From Hericium rajendrae (taxonomy: Eukaryota > Basidiomycota > Agaricomycetes > Russulales > Hericiaceae), in contig CM065879.1 in NCBI GenBank assembly GCA_033439255.1, positions 3,354,501 through 3,418,500 on the forward strand: 64,000 bases of DNA, written 5' to 3'. The notes beneath the pieces are model-generated. The model saw nothing but the letters and a program-made list of their open reading frames with translations, was not told where the DNA came from and ran no database searches. Shown piece by piece: positions 11,390 through 23,400 of the stretch; positions within the stretch are counted from its first letter, which is position 1; each line of letters opens with the position of its first letter. The position numbers were made by a program, and so were the translations under genes.

Positions 11390-13217
11390 TAGGTTCAAAT
11401 TGATGTTGACAAGTTTGTCTCTGCTTTTAGCATCAAATCAGCAGATTCAAATTCATCTCATCGATATGTTGCAAAAACTTGGGCTCTAGCACCTGGTCAA
11501 GTTGCAGTGCATATCGATAACATTGATACTATTCCTATCACTGTGGTTCCATCTGCTACAAATGGCCAAGAAGTGGTAGAAGATCCAAGACATCCTGTCC
11601 TGAAAAGATGGAAAGAATGGTTAATTCAAAACTACAATCTTATGCCCAGCAATCACAAGTCTTTCCCAAAGCTATTCATTGATCCAGATAATCCATTAGA
11701 GTCTCAGGTGTTAGGTGGTAGTTATTTGGGAGGTGTGTTGACATTTTTTTGATATAAAAGAGATTCAACTAAATTATCTTTTATATAGGAAAGACAAAGG
11801 CCTATACAAGATCTAAGCCAGGTAGTAATTAACTTATGGTGCATTAGCTAAGACTAATTGCTCAACATTTTATCTTTGTAATAGCAAAACTATGCAAACC
11901 TAAGCACTTTTTTGTTGGCAGTTTGAAAACACGTTCCAACATAAACAAGAAAATACGATCGGTAGCAGATGCACTTATTTCTCCATATAAGCAAAAAACA
12001 TCAGACAAAGGAAAGAAAAGGACCAGAGAAGATGACAATGAAGAAGGAATACGAAGAAGCAAGAGATTGCGCCATAGGGTGAATTATGCATGTTAGTTTT
12101 TAACAATTACATATAACATATTTATTACATACTGAGCATAGTATGAGATCAGATGAAGACCAAGATGAAGATGAAGAAATGAGAGATGCTTCAGATGAAG
12201 ATCAGTGGCAAGATGAAGATGAACAACATGATGATGAAGAACAGGAAAATGAAGATGAACAAGAAGAGGAGAACAGTGCTGATCAAGTACAAAAAAGCCT
12301 TGCAAATGTGGAGAAGACCCTATCTTGGAGCCAAGAGTGCTTTAAAGATATGCTTTCCTCAAAAGAATCTGATGATAGAGATGGTATTCTGCTTTCTTCT
12401 ATTTTACGATGGAAAGGTATGGAGAATTTTTTTTTTAGTTAACAATATGAGTCTAACATCAAGAGCAGAATACTTTTCAGTAAAATCACTCAAAAATGAC
12501 TTGGAAGCACTCTCTACTCATAGGAACTCCATTCCTGCATCCTCCTCTAGTTATGTTGTGGGGCCATCTACACATATCAGCCTCAGCAACATGGCAACAG
12601 CTATTAAAAAATGCACTCCTGGATGTCTGGATCCTTTGCCTTCAGTTCAGAAAGGCCTACAAAACATTTCTGATCTTCTTCATAACATTGCACTTCAATC
12701 TCTAGACACTCGTTGCAATCAATTTATAGTCATGATGTCTCATATGACAGCATGGCTATGGATTGATCATATTGCAAGCTACTATGCAGATCAAGTCTTG
12801 AATGTCCATGCTGAGGATGAAGAAAACTGGATTGTGAAGCTTGGGCGAATATTGTTGGCTGCTGCTAATGCAACTAATTCATGCAATATCACTCTGACAC
12901 CATCTCATTTTACTTCAAATCTTTCTACTGTGCCCAGTGTTATTTGTCTCCCACCTTGTCGCAATGATCTCAGCTCTGTTGACTTTAGCCCTCGAAAACA
13001 GTTTCTTCACCAATCTTTACGAATGACTTTAGGACAATGGTTAAATCCTGATCAAACCGTCTCTCCTCATGCTGTTGCTCAAGCAGTATTTGTACAGAAT
13101 TTAGTCTCTATTGCAGGTATGTTTATATATCAATAGTAATATTTTATAATATCTCATCATGATAAATAGGGATAGAGATTCTTTACTTGGAAAAGACTTT
13201 TGTTCTCTTCTGTGGAT

Positions 13218-14707
13218 TACGATTCCTTAGAATCGTTTACTCTAACCCGCTTTTCAACTCAAAAAAGATGACACCCAGCCAATGTAATGCCTTTTATAGT
13301 AAGAATTTCTCACATCTTAAAGTAAGGTTGTAGGTTCGATTCTGGCAATTGTCATTCTTGTGATTTTAAATGTTTCTGAGAGATATCAGTCTACTAAATC
13401 AAATTCAATTAGTGTTAAACTATATGCATATGTAAATCAATGCTAGTCTTATTAGAACTGAAAGGTTTTAGTATAAGAAAGTACAAACTTGTTGAGATAA
13501 CAGATAAACATATTCAATAGGATATTCTGCACCTTGTCATTGATGTAAGTCAGTATGGTTCATGATAATATGATTAAGGCAGATTTTACCTCTTCAGAAC
13601 ATTTTTTTTCATGAGAATAGGTTCAGAAATGACTGAGATATGAGCAAATCACTTTAAAAGATACCTTTGAGGAGAAGATCATAGTGATTGCATCGTAGCG
13701 GAGCAATGAGTGGTGCTATTTACACGCTAAAGATACCGTTGGAAAGGTCTGATTCGTACCTTTCCAACGGTATATTGTACAAGATGATCGGATACTTATT
13801 GAGAAAACGCGGTAGCGATTACTGAAGGGTTGGTATTAGAGGTAGGGGCAAACTTGTTGAGGCCATATCTTTTTATTGACTCATCCAATTGTAATGTACC
13901 TAGCATCGTTGGAAAGGTATAATAAAGAGCTTTCTCACACAATCAAGGGACCGATGATATCTCCAGTACTTAAGGAGGCACACTTGAATTATCACAAAAC
14001 CTCCTATTTGACTATTTTTAAGGTTTTACATAATCCGCAGCACGGGCAAAATGACATACTCCCGTCCCATGACATCATGAGAGGGACGGGAGTACGTCAT
14101 TTTGCCCGTGCTGCGGATTACATAAGCGATTTATAAGCAGGAAAAAATCGAAAAAATTATTCAAGTCTAGGGGCAAATCATCAAATCATCTGAGAATAGG
14201 CACATACAGAGTAGTATAAAAAATCAGTAAAAATCGTGATAATATGGCCATTGATAATACCATTCAGAAACACTTGAGTTTATGTTTATAGCTAGAGAAT
14301 TGACAGAAATATAGCCAAATTACTGATTCAGACCTTTAGAAGGCAAAAATAAAATCAATCTAGGCAACATACAACAGTTGACAGACTTCCAAAGGCCACA
14401 CTTATGTACTTCATAAATGTAAACACAATTTTTGAGAAGTCACGTGCAACAGCGAGCCTGACCGGGCTCGCTGTTGCATGTGATCATTATTTTGTCATTA
14501 GTTCAACTCTTGCTGGTAACAAAGTTTAAAAATAAGAGATAAGTGTAAAACAATATACCTTGAATATGAAGATCTTTGCAGCATTGCAATACTAGTATAT
14601 TCAATTCTCTGTTATCTTATTAATTCTGTAAGAATAACACTACAAAGTTAGAACAATTCAAAAGGAATCGTATTGCCGTGCAGAGCATCGGCCCTCTTCC
14701 CCCAAGT
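13218..14707 (+). mobile_element. Non-autonomous Helitron-like element, copy 2 (complete)
   Basis: 1490 bp from TACGATTCCTTAGAATCG to CCCCCAAGT. Removing it joins the codons GGA and TTT of the host exon exactly, so the insertion is clean next to T, with no duplication beyond the T itself. The 5' box ACGATTCCT matches inverted AGGAATCGT just before the 3' hairpin, an arrangement known for Helentron-type Helitrons. Inside are a tRNA-like segment, a foldback of about 95 bp (14030-14125), and the CACGTG hairpin (14440-14486). It has no protein. Confidence 0.8.
13268..13355 (+). other. tRNA-like segment of Helitron-like copy 2
   Basis: 88 nt bounded by ATGACA and TGTCAT, which can pair as an acceptor-like stem, with a B-box-like GGTTCGATTCT at 13333-13343. 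No good anticodon arm is seen, so it is not a functional tRNA gene. It could still act as an RNA polymerase III internal promoter. Confidence 0.45.
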
Positions 14708-16017
14708 TTAGTTCAATGGTGACAAAGAAAAAGCTACGGTGCTCCGTATCTCAAGATGATTTACAACATTTTTCAACTTGGCTATCTCATCATGCTATTG
14801 TCATACCAGACACCGAGGAGCATAAACTCCTGATGTCCATCAATGATGTTTGTAATCAATATTCTGGTTTCAACAAAGATGCTCGTAAACATATTGAGAC
14901 CTTGCCAATTCCCTCTACTGCTAGTCAGTCTGAAGAGAGACATTCCCCTTCACCACATCCTCCTCTATTTTCTCATCCTCCACTTGGCTACACAAAATGT
15001 TTAAAGTTTCTGCATGCAGCTGTATTCTTCCTGGATAGATGTTCCTTGGAGAATGAGCTGTCCTTTACAGGTGATCTAGAATGTGCACCTCCAGAACATC
15101 ATGCCCTCCTTACAAAAATGGCTACACGACTTGACCATTATCTTCCCTTTCGTCAGCATGCACCAAGCCTTGTGAGGATGAGAGAAGATAATACTCCTTT
15201 TTCGCCAACAAATGTTCACTCTCAAGCTGGATTTTTCAGTGCTCTGATCTTCCATGGCATCACTTATGGTTGCCAGTTTGTCTTGGATCAGAAAGCCATG
15301 TTTTCAGACTTAGAAGACTGGTCAGCCTGTTATGACAGCCTTAAATCCAATAAATCCTCAAATTATTTCTGCGACACCACAGCTTATGGTTGTCCAACCC
15401 AGCATAGCGTTGAACATGCAGAGAAATATTGGAGGGCAGCAAACATAGAATGGAAGAATTTGGTGGAAAGAACAGCACATTGCTCCTTTGCAGCATTTTA
15501 CAAGTGCATCAAAAACAAAAAGTCCAAAACAAATGAAGTCATGTTCTATGGCTTTGGACCACTTGTGGCTTATCTTCTCACTGCAGACTATGCTTATACA
15601 GATGTCATTGATATGCCATCAGAGTATGATATGGGTAAACTTATATCAGAGATCCAAGCAGGAGCACTGAAAGGCCTAGCAAAATTACAATTGATCCATC
15701 CTAAGGAGAAAAACAAGATGGTCATCAAAGATGCATTTGTTTTGCTATTTCATTTTCTAGATGCACAGCTGACTATAGAAGAGAAAGAGAAGATGGTGTT
15801 TGATCCTATTATGCTAGAACATACTTTATGTAAAGTATCTCGACTGTGGAACTTTGGGTTAGAGCAGTTGGTAAGATGTCTTATATATTTATAAGTGATC
15901 AACTCTGATTTGATCTGTCTTATAGTAACTCGTGACAGATGGATGGAATGAAATATTGAATAGGTATCCTGTGTACAGACAATCCAAAAAAAACACTTCA
16001 CGACAAACAATATTGAT

Positions 16018-17269
16018 CTACGCAGAACTAGAATCTTGCATAAAGGTGTCCTCTAAGCCTTCTACGACTGTGCTCTTTGTCTTCTTCACCTCTCTTGACA
16101 TAGCGTCAACTGAGACCACATATCCAATGCACCTTTTCAATACCTTTGGAGGAGATGCCTTCTTCTGAAACTCAATAGAGTATGCTTGCATATCATAGGC
16201 CTAGTAACAATCTATCTGTAAGTGTCATCTATACAAAGATACAAACAAATTTACCTCTTGCAATTGACGATCAAGAATAGCTACAGATCGCAACTTGCAT
16301 GCCATCTGATACAACCTTTTTTTATCCTGACAGAGGTACCGTAACAAAAGACACTTGCACCTGAACAATCTGACCAGGTCGAACGATAGCTAGATCAATG
16401 GTGATATAGTGATAATCAGAAGATCTAGAGGTTTTAACATTAGTAAAATACAATGCAAGAGTCGGCATAGAGTTGACGTACGTGCTGTTCCACTTTCTTT
16501 TATAGTACTCAACCTTATTATCATCAAGATGAGCACCTGCAGTAGATGTGGCCAGTAGCAAGAGGCCTTGTGGATCCACGACATCCCCAAAGGGTACAGG
16601 ACTTGAGCCGTTGACAAGTGAGAGAGGAGTGACGTAACGGTTGGCAAAGCTAAGGCTTGCATGACTCTCAACTTGATCAGGAACCCATGGTCTGAGACCC
16701 TTCACAGAATAGATGCTATCTATGAGACGATGGATAGCTGCAACACCGGCAACTGATTGATCAAAGAGAGGAGATCTTATTCCTAGTAGGCGAACGCTCT
16801 GTTTCGCCCAAATGATCTTCGTAGGTAGACTGTCATATGTTTTTAAGCAAAGAGAAAGATGACAAAAGCAGATAATAACACACCTGTTGCGATCCAAAAT
16901 TGGTGGCAAGTCATAGTCTAACAAGACACCTTGTCCTTCCCAGACGGCTTCCTCCATCTCTGCATCAAGATCCGAGTTTCGCAACACAACCTTTGCAGAT
17001 CCATCTACGGCTTTATGTGCGACATAGTTCTCTCTCAAGAACTTCATCTAACAAAGCTAGTTAGCTGAATCCCAACAATAGTAAGGTATGAATACGCACA
17101 TCAGACATATTGCTGAGTTGAAGATGATGTGGTAACTGCTTTACAGCATCATCACTGATCTTCATAAGATGTGCTCCTACATATTCATTCGACAAACTAT
17201 ACAGAGACAAAACACTAATCACTTACAGCAATCTGGCTTGTCTAAAAACTCAATCAAAGGTAGAGACAT
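16018..17269 (-). CDS. Unrecognised spliced gene, possibly decayed
   Basis: Likely exons, read right to left: MSLPLIEFLDKPDC (17269), an exon ending QLSNMSD, an exon from MKFLRENYVAHKAVDG to ILDRN, a long exon with LPTKIIWAKQSVRLLG, AAIHRLIDSIYS and GQIVQVQVSFVTVP, then QMACKLRSVAILDRQLQE, and a last exon ending QDSSSA at 16018. Introns are short with GT-AG ends. The first and fourth junctions do not keep frame as I read them, so there may be two frameshifts or mis-set splice sites. It converges on the TET/JBP-like gene with about 90 bp between stops. I do not recognise the family. The even distribution of hydrophobic and charged residues argues that it is or was a real protein. Confidence 0.55.
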
Positions 17270-18206
17270 CTTAAATGATGCATAGAACATATGGATAATG
17301 AAAACAATCCTTAGAGGGGGAAAAAGAAGAAAGATAGGATAGGACGGCAGAACTGCAAAGGATAGACTGGAGCATTCAAAATTACGATGTGGTCTGATTC
17401 TGACTCTGTTTTTTCTATTGGTCAGCATTAACAACAAGATCATCTAGATTCATAGCAGCACAATCTGATCTATGTTCTTTGTGAATGTAGTAAGGTGCAG
17501 GCTTATTTTCAAATGTATCAAGATTACGATCCAACAATTTCAATTTTAATGATCCTCCATGATCCAGGTTTACTGGTGTCATCTCCGCTTAAGTCCGGTC
17601 AAGGCTTGGCTACTCGGAAGATCTCACTTAGAACATATTGCTTCTGAATCAACGGTCAATGGCTTCATGTTATGCCTAGCACTTTGCTCACTGCTTCTTT
17701 CAATCACTCTCTTGGAATTTCATTGCTGGTTGTCACTCTTCCGGTCCAATGGGCATCCTGTGTTTTATGTTTGTTCCGAAGCTTCAGGTCCCATGATACG
17801 TGTCATCATTCCTCAAGCTGGCTGAATGTTCAGCTACTTTGCAGATCTCGCTTAGAACATATTGCTTCCGAATCAACTGTCAACAGTTTCATGCTATGCC
17901 TAGCACTTTGCCCCCTGCTTCTTTCAATTGCTCTCTTGGAATTTCATTGCGAGTTGTCACTCTTCCGATCCAATAGGCATCCTGTGTTTTATGTTTGTTC
18001 CAAAGCTTCAGGTCCAATGGTACATGTCATTTTTTCTTAAGCTCGCTTAAGGCTCAGCTACTTTGCAGATCTTACCTAGAACATATTGCTTCCAAATCAA
18101 CCATCCGGGTTTAATGTGGGTTTTATGTTATGCCTAACACTTTGTTGTCCAGTTGAAATTCTATATTTTACATTTCCAATGTCGGCTACAAACATCCTAG
18201 GAACAT
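17270..18206. other. Intergenic region with 224-bp direct repeats
   Basis: The motif AGATCT-C/T-CTTAGAACATATTG begins at 17619, 17843 and 18067, exactly 224 bp apart. The first two units are nearly complete; the third is cut short. Together with 32004-32432 this was one continuous region before the Gypsy element inserted, lying between two divergent unrecognised genes. Confidence 0.7.
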
Positions 18207-18451
18207 ACGTTGTCGCGCTGAAATGTGGTATCAGCCTAGATGGACTGGGTTTTCAGTCTTTCCCGAGTGCACCTAGTGGTTCAAATGGGAGGATTTAAAT
18301 TTCCGAAATTTGCGCTCGTCGCACACTTATTCAGAATATATTTCCTGAGATATTCAGGACAGCAGTCTGGCAGTCAGGCAGTCTTATGCAACTTTATTGC
18401 ACAGGGGTGAATAGCGTCTATTCGAAGGGATTTCTTTCCCTTGGTCTGGTT

Positions 18452-18460
18452 CTTTATATA
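18452..18460 (-). promoter_or_regulatory. TATA box in the 3' LTR (same in the 5' LTR at 30038-30046)
   Basis: The minus strand reads TATATAAAG. GACTCAGC motifs lie about 90-200 bp upstream and AATAAA about 55 bp downstream, the usual U3-R arrangement. The copy in the 5' LTR would drive the element. Confidence 0.65.
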
Positions 18461-18732
18461 CTAGAGGAATCCGAGGCTGTACATGTCTGACTAACCAGCC
18501 CAAATTCGATTGGTAAGTAAAGGAGCGTATTACTAAACTTCAAATCAGATGACTCAGCAGTTAAACACATGAATCAGCGACGAACTGAACGACTCAGCAT
18601 ATTTGTAAAGAACGAGTAAGCAAAATGTAAATTGGTAATCGGACTAGAACGACTCAGCGACCCCTTTTGAGCGAGTAAGCGGATGTAACCCCTTTGAATA
18701 AGCACCTTTCCACATTGGGCCTCTTCTTCTCA

Positions 18733-19881
18733 TTAAGCTTCCCTGCTCTGAATCCTTGCCCATCCTTCCAGATTGACGTAGTACCTTGATTCACGGTTCA
18801 AAATCTGTGCTGCCTTGATCCCCTCCATCCTTTTGACGTAGGAGAAAAATGCGGTGGTCCGCGGCAGTGGGATCGAGGAATTGAGGTGAGGGGGGAAGTA
18901 GGTATGGATGTGATCGTAAGGGTTGAACCGACCGAGTATGTCCATCTTTCTATATCCTGTCCAGGCGATGAGGCGTGATGCGAGTGATGAAGATGTGATA
19001 CTCCAGATCCGAGGGATGAAAATGAACAGATGGTTTCCTTCCCATCCTAGCCCGTGCGTGTCGATGATCCCTGGGACTCGTCTGATCTTGAACTGCATCC
19101 AGCTAAATCCTGCGCTGACCAACTCCTCCACCATCCCTGATACGCAATATCCTTCTTCTCCACTCATTATTACCAATCTTTCTCCCACGGCCACATCACG
19201 TGTTGGTCGGACGACACAGACCCATGGATTGTTCATGTTTTCCTCGATCAAGTCCGCCGAGATAAAAATGAAGGGAAGGTCGTGAGGGGCGCTGATGGAG
19301 TAGAATGAACCCAGAGGGCACTCCTTACGTATGAGGCTTGCGCTCGGCTTGCCTGGCTGGGTGGGAATTATGATATGGTCTGTCAGAATGTAGTCTGGGA
19401 TGAGGAAGCGGGCGAGCTGATCAGGATGTATGATATGAGAAAAGGGAGATTGAGAGGGCTGGTATATAGGAGGAGGTGTTTCGAGTCGCATTCGGTCTTC
19501 CGTCGGATCGTACTGCAGAGAGAAGCGTGGGCTAAGAATGGAAACGTTTTCCACGGTTGTGCGGGTTTGATGCTCAACGTGAACCAAAAGCTGGTTTTCA
19601 GGCTGGGGGGACCCATTGTGAGACTGGCGACGAAGAAAGAACATTGTGGTTGCGAGGATAGGTTGGTGTTCCTGGTTCGTCGAGGAAGTGCTTTGACTTT
19701 TTCTGGGCCTGAGAAGTCCATCAAACGTAAAGGTATGCTTAACCGAGACCTTCTTCTTGTCACCGCGGTGTATGCTTCGATTGCCGTCACTTTGTTCGAT
19801 CTGGGCCTCCTTTTTAATTTGGTGGCTGAGCTTAGTACAATGCTCCACGCACGTTTCGCTATCTCTTACAAGTACTCTCAT
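18733..19881 (-). CDS. LTR-encoded protein of unknown function (382 aa)
   Basis: An open frame lies wholly inside the 3' LTR, on the element's coding strand. The first ATG is at 19881 (MRVLVRDSET); an in-frame GTG lies 12 nt upstream. The N-terminal third is polar and basic. The rest is well composed: FLIPDYILTDHIIIP, LPFIFISADLIEE, VAVGERLVIMSGEEGYCVSG, and FSYVKRMEGIKAAQILN. The VAVGERLVIMSGE stretch faintly resembles a KOW-type beta motif, but I do not assign a family. It lies upstream of the LTR TATA box, so it is in U3. It could be expressed from the end of the genomic RNA, as known for U3 genes of some retroviruses. The copy in the 5' LTR is frameshifted, which would not matter for that mode of expression. 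Confidence 0.65.
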   Translation of the reverse strand: MRVLVRDSETCVEHCTKLSHQIKKEAQIEQSDGNRSIHRGDKKKVSVKHTFTFDGLLRPRKSQSTSSTNQEHQPILATTMFFLRRQSHNGSPQPENQLLVHVEHQTRTTVENVSILSPRFSLQYDPTEDRMRLETPPPIYQPSQSPFSHIIHPDQLARFLIPDYILTDHIIIPTQPGKPSASLIRKECPLGSFYSISAPHDLPFIFISADLIEENMNNPWVCVVRPTRDVAVGERLVIMSGEEGYCVSGMVEELVSAGFSWMQFKIRRVPGIIDTHGLGWEGNHLFIFIPRIWSITSSSLASRLIAWTGYRKMDILGRFNPYDHIHTYFPPHLNSSIPLPRTTAFFSYVKRMEGIKAAQILNRESRYYVNLEGWARIQSREA

Positions 19882-20469
19882 CTTGCCTCCCACTTCTGGC
19901 TGCTTAGACTATGGACACCATCAATCCTCTGCTTAATTTTCAGGTAAGGGTTCTTTAACTTGAGTTTATCCTGATATGTCTCATGCCCTTGTTTTCCTGT
20001 TAGAATGGTCAATGGGTGTATTTTTGGGATTCCACGGGCGAAATAATCCACGCCAAGGTCCAGTCGACCGCTATCCAGAGCGATGCAAGTTTCCATTTAT
20101 CCAATGAGTCCCTCGTTCATGCTGCTTATTCTCCGAATCTCCTTCTAGGGCACCCAGATTGTTCGATTGAGGCTAGCTGGGACACGTAACTTCGTCAATT
20201 TTCCGTGAGTCGTAATAATATTATATGATGTTAGGGATTATATTCAATTTCATTTTCTTTCAGTGCTGACCTGATGAATCTTGATCTGAACCCACCTTCA
20301 GCTATTCAGGAGTCGGCCATCTTAATGAAACGCTGGATCAAGCAGTCAAATGATAGTAGGGCTGATTCAGGGAAAGTCCATGGTCAAGTTTACGAACTTT
20401 TCGTGAACGCGACATCCGCGGGGAATTGAATTGCAACCGTCTCTGGTTGCCTGCTTCTTGGATTTGTAT

Positions 20470-23400
20470 TTAGTCTTCTTCTGAACTGTCTTCAGTATTA
20501 GAGTCTCCATCTTCTCGGTTGGCTAGTTCTGTGGCCAGTTGTCTGAGTCTCGTCCCTTCGCGTGATATGTAAGGCAGAAGTCTGAATGCTGCAACCGCGT
20601 CTCGTTTGATTGTGCCGGTTACTTCTTTTAGAACATAAGATCCTCCTTGTGTTCGTCGGTCAATGATGAATGGCCCAAGATATCGGGGCTTGGCCTTCTT
20701 GTTTTTGCTCTGTTCCACCGCCGAGTTACGAATTAAGACTAGTTCTCCGGGCTGATAGAAATCACGTCGAAGCCTTTTGGCGAACTTCTTCTCAAACTTT
20801 TCCTTTGATCGAAATCTGCACTTCCTAAGACATAGTGCCGCCGCTGCGATGTCCGCAGGTCTCTTCTCAAGCTGTCTAATCCTTAGCGCCAGGAGATCTT
20901 CTGGTTTCATTCCTGCCTGAAATCCGTCGACAAGGAACGATGCTTCAGTCAGGTCGAAAGGGAGTACCGGATGTGTTCCATGGAGCAAAAAATATGGGGA
21001 GAATCCTGTAACTTGACTTACGGTGATTCGATCAGCAAAGAAAGCATGAGCTACTTTGCTGGGCCACTGATTTATTCTTCCTTCGCAGGATTTAACGATA
21101 GCTTCCCGTATTATATAGTGTCCGCGTTCAACTACCCCATTGGCCTTAGAGTTATAAGGAGAGATGGTGACATGTGGGATCCCCCATTTTTCGGTTAGCT
21201 CATGAAAGGCAAGCTGAAACTCGGATCCATTATCAGTAACAATCTGTCCTATAGCTCCGTAGCGGCAGTAGATTTGTTCCCAAAGGAACCTAGCAATTCC
21301 AGTCGAATTTTTGTTTCTCAAGGCTCTTCCCTCTGACGCACGCGATAGATCATCTCGCGCAGCTACAATGTATCTGAACCCGTTCTTCTCAGAAGTCTTA
21401 GGCATATTCATTAGATCAATGTACACCTTTACCCATAATGCTGAAGGCGTAGATACAGTCAAGGGGACTTGCATTCTTTTCAGACTCCGGAGCTGGCACT
21501 CGTGGCATGATTGTATGTGGTGATGTATGTCTGCTCGCATGTGCGGCCAGAAGAATCGCAACCTTAGAGTTTCAAATACTGACTGTTCTCCCCGATGTCC
21601 TAATCCTTCGTGTGCCTGAGTCATAAGATCAATGCGTCCCTTCCTTTGGAGGATGACTTTGACGGGTGCTCGCGTACCATTTCTTCTGAACATTGCTCCA
21701 TTTTTGACGAAGTACTTCGAGGCTTTCTGAATAAATCGCATATCGTCTTTTGTGGATTTGATATAATCTGGGTACTGAAGAGTTGTAAGGAACCTACGAA
21801 TGTCTTCAAGAGTATTGTCAAGTCGTCTGGTGATGGGGAACGACGAGGGTAACTCGTCCGTTGAGTATTGAGCGGGGGTTCGAGCCCGGTGCTCTTCCTC
21901 CGATCTTGCTATAGGCGTTTTCGTGGTCGCGTATAGGGCGATGTTGTCAAGCCACGAATCGTCGTCAAATTCCAGTTCTTCTCCGTCTGCCGGGCTTCGC
22001 CGAGATAGCGCGTCCGGCCCTCGGAACTTTTCTGCAGATACGTGGATCAATGTGAAGTCGAACATTAGGATTCCTTGAATCCATCTGTTTACCGCAGCAT
22101 TTGGCTGGAGGTCCGGGGAGTTGAGCATGCCTTTGATGTATTTGGCGTCCACTTCCACATAGAAATTCTTGACTCCAATTATATAGATACTGTAATGTTT
22201 TAGGGCTCGATATAAGCCGAACAGTTCTAACTTTGGTTGGGAATATCGCGACTCAACTTCGGACATGGGGAGTGACCCATATCTTGCAGGCCGGCGTCTT
22301 CCTTCGTCGTCGAGCTGCGATAAAATGAATCCTACAGCGATGTAGCTGGAATCGACCGAAAGGATCACCGGATTGGAGGAATTGTAATCGATTGAACGTA
22401 ATGCAGGCGCGCTAGATACTAGTTGCTTTAGGCGTTCGAACGCTTTTGCTCGTCGTTCGTCCCATACGAACTCGACCTGCTTCCGTGTTAGTTCTGTCAA
22501 GGGCCGTATTATCTCTGAATATCGTGGGATCCATATTCGTACCGTACCGCAGAGTCCTAGGAATCCACGTACTTCCTTTGGATTCTTCAGAGGTGGCCAT
22601 GTCGTGATCTTTTCCACCTTCTTGTCTTCCGGTATTCGCCCTTCGGGCGTACATGTTTGTCCAAGAATCACCACGTTTGGCCTGCAGAGCTGCACCTTGT
22701 TTGGTGCAAAAGTGGCCCCGGCCTCCTTGATCCTGTGCATGATCCGATGCACGTCTACCGCGTGCTCCCAGATAAATCTGCGAATTCCTGGATTTTCTGT
22801 CAGCACCTCGGGATTTCCATTTGCGTCTAGGTACTGCGTCTTTGGTCCACGCACGGCAAGGTCATCGATGAATATATTAGCGTGGTCGGGGATCTCATCT
22901 TGTAAGACGAAGGTCATGCAGTTCTGGAATTCTGCCGGAGAGTTGGTAAAGCCCATAGGCATTGAGGTGATCCGGAGCAGACCTAATGGTGTCAAGAATG
23001 CGGTTAAGTCTCGACTCTCTGGGTTGACTTTTCGGGCGTCGAATCCCCAAAAAAGGTCAAAGACAGTACTACAGGCTCGCCCTGCAAATGGTTCGACGAA
23101 ATTGTCCAAAATAGGCGGTACACCTGCATCGCGTATGGTTACTTTGTTGAGCGGTTGCAGATCGTGGACTATACGTAGCTTTCCATTCTTTTTTAACACG
23201 CAAAACCATCGTGATCGGTAGGCGGACTGGGATGGCTCGTATACCCCAGCTGAAATTTTCTCCTTCAAGAGGTCAATCACTTTGTCTTTGATCCCTGGAG
23301 GAATGGGAATATTCTTGTAAGTCCACGGCGTGTGAGGAATGGTTGGAATGATATATGGCGTGAAATATGACTCCTTTAATGTTCCTCGTTGCGTTTCTTC

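Larger units (their letters stand above)
8637..15928 (+). pseudogene. TET/JBP-family dioxygenase-like multi-exon gene, interrupted by four transposons
   Basis: Seen: a spliced gene from ATG 8637 (MTSQTLPNDL) to TAA 15926-15928. The centre reads NFMTQAMQVNI, then GGKHKDGYDALGAFTAM (HxD at 9943-9951), DPGRFHLLELGVFIVLED, FSGLLMHGST (distal His at 10340-10342), and TTVRLNAIGYP (Arg at 10403-10405). This order of HxD, second His and 2-oxoglutarate-binding Arg fits fungal TET/JBP proteins, which oxidise 5-methylcytosine. A basic segment ending RRSKRLRH, an acidic segment (12143-12400) and a long unrecognised C-terminal region follow. Insertions: foldbacks at 9207-9416, 10073-10304 and 10809-11389, and a Helitron-like element at 13218-14707. 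The frame continues exactly across the last. After removing the second foldback one extra base in a T-run (10319-10325) still shifts the catalytic frame, so this copy is probably inactive. Confidence 0.7.
18211..20414 (-). repeat. 3' LTR of the Gypsy element, with an intact internal ORF
   Basis: 2204 bp, unusually long. It holds the LTR-encoded ORF, a cluster of GACTCAGC motifs (18551, 18591, 18651 on +, one as TGACTCA), a TATA box TATATAAAG on minus at 18452-18460, and AATAAA on minus at 18393-18398. Transcripts starting in the 5' LTR would read through the ORF here before the poly(A) signal. Confidence 0.9.

Noticed and set aside
19375-19947. Plus-strand ORF of 190 codons in the LTR
   Set aside because: It is the shadow of the minus-strand LTR ORF, has no protein-like pattern, and does not fit the element's direction.
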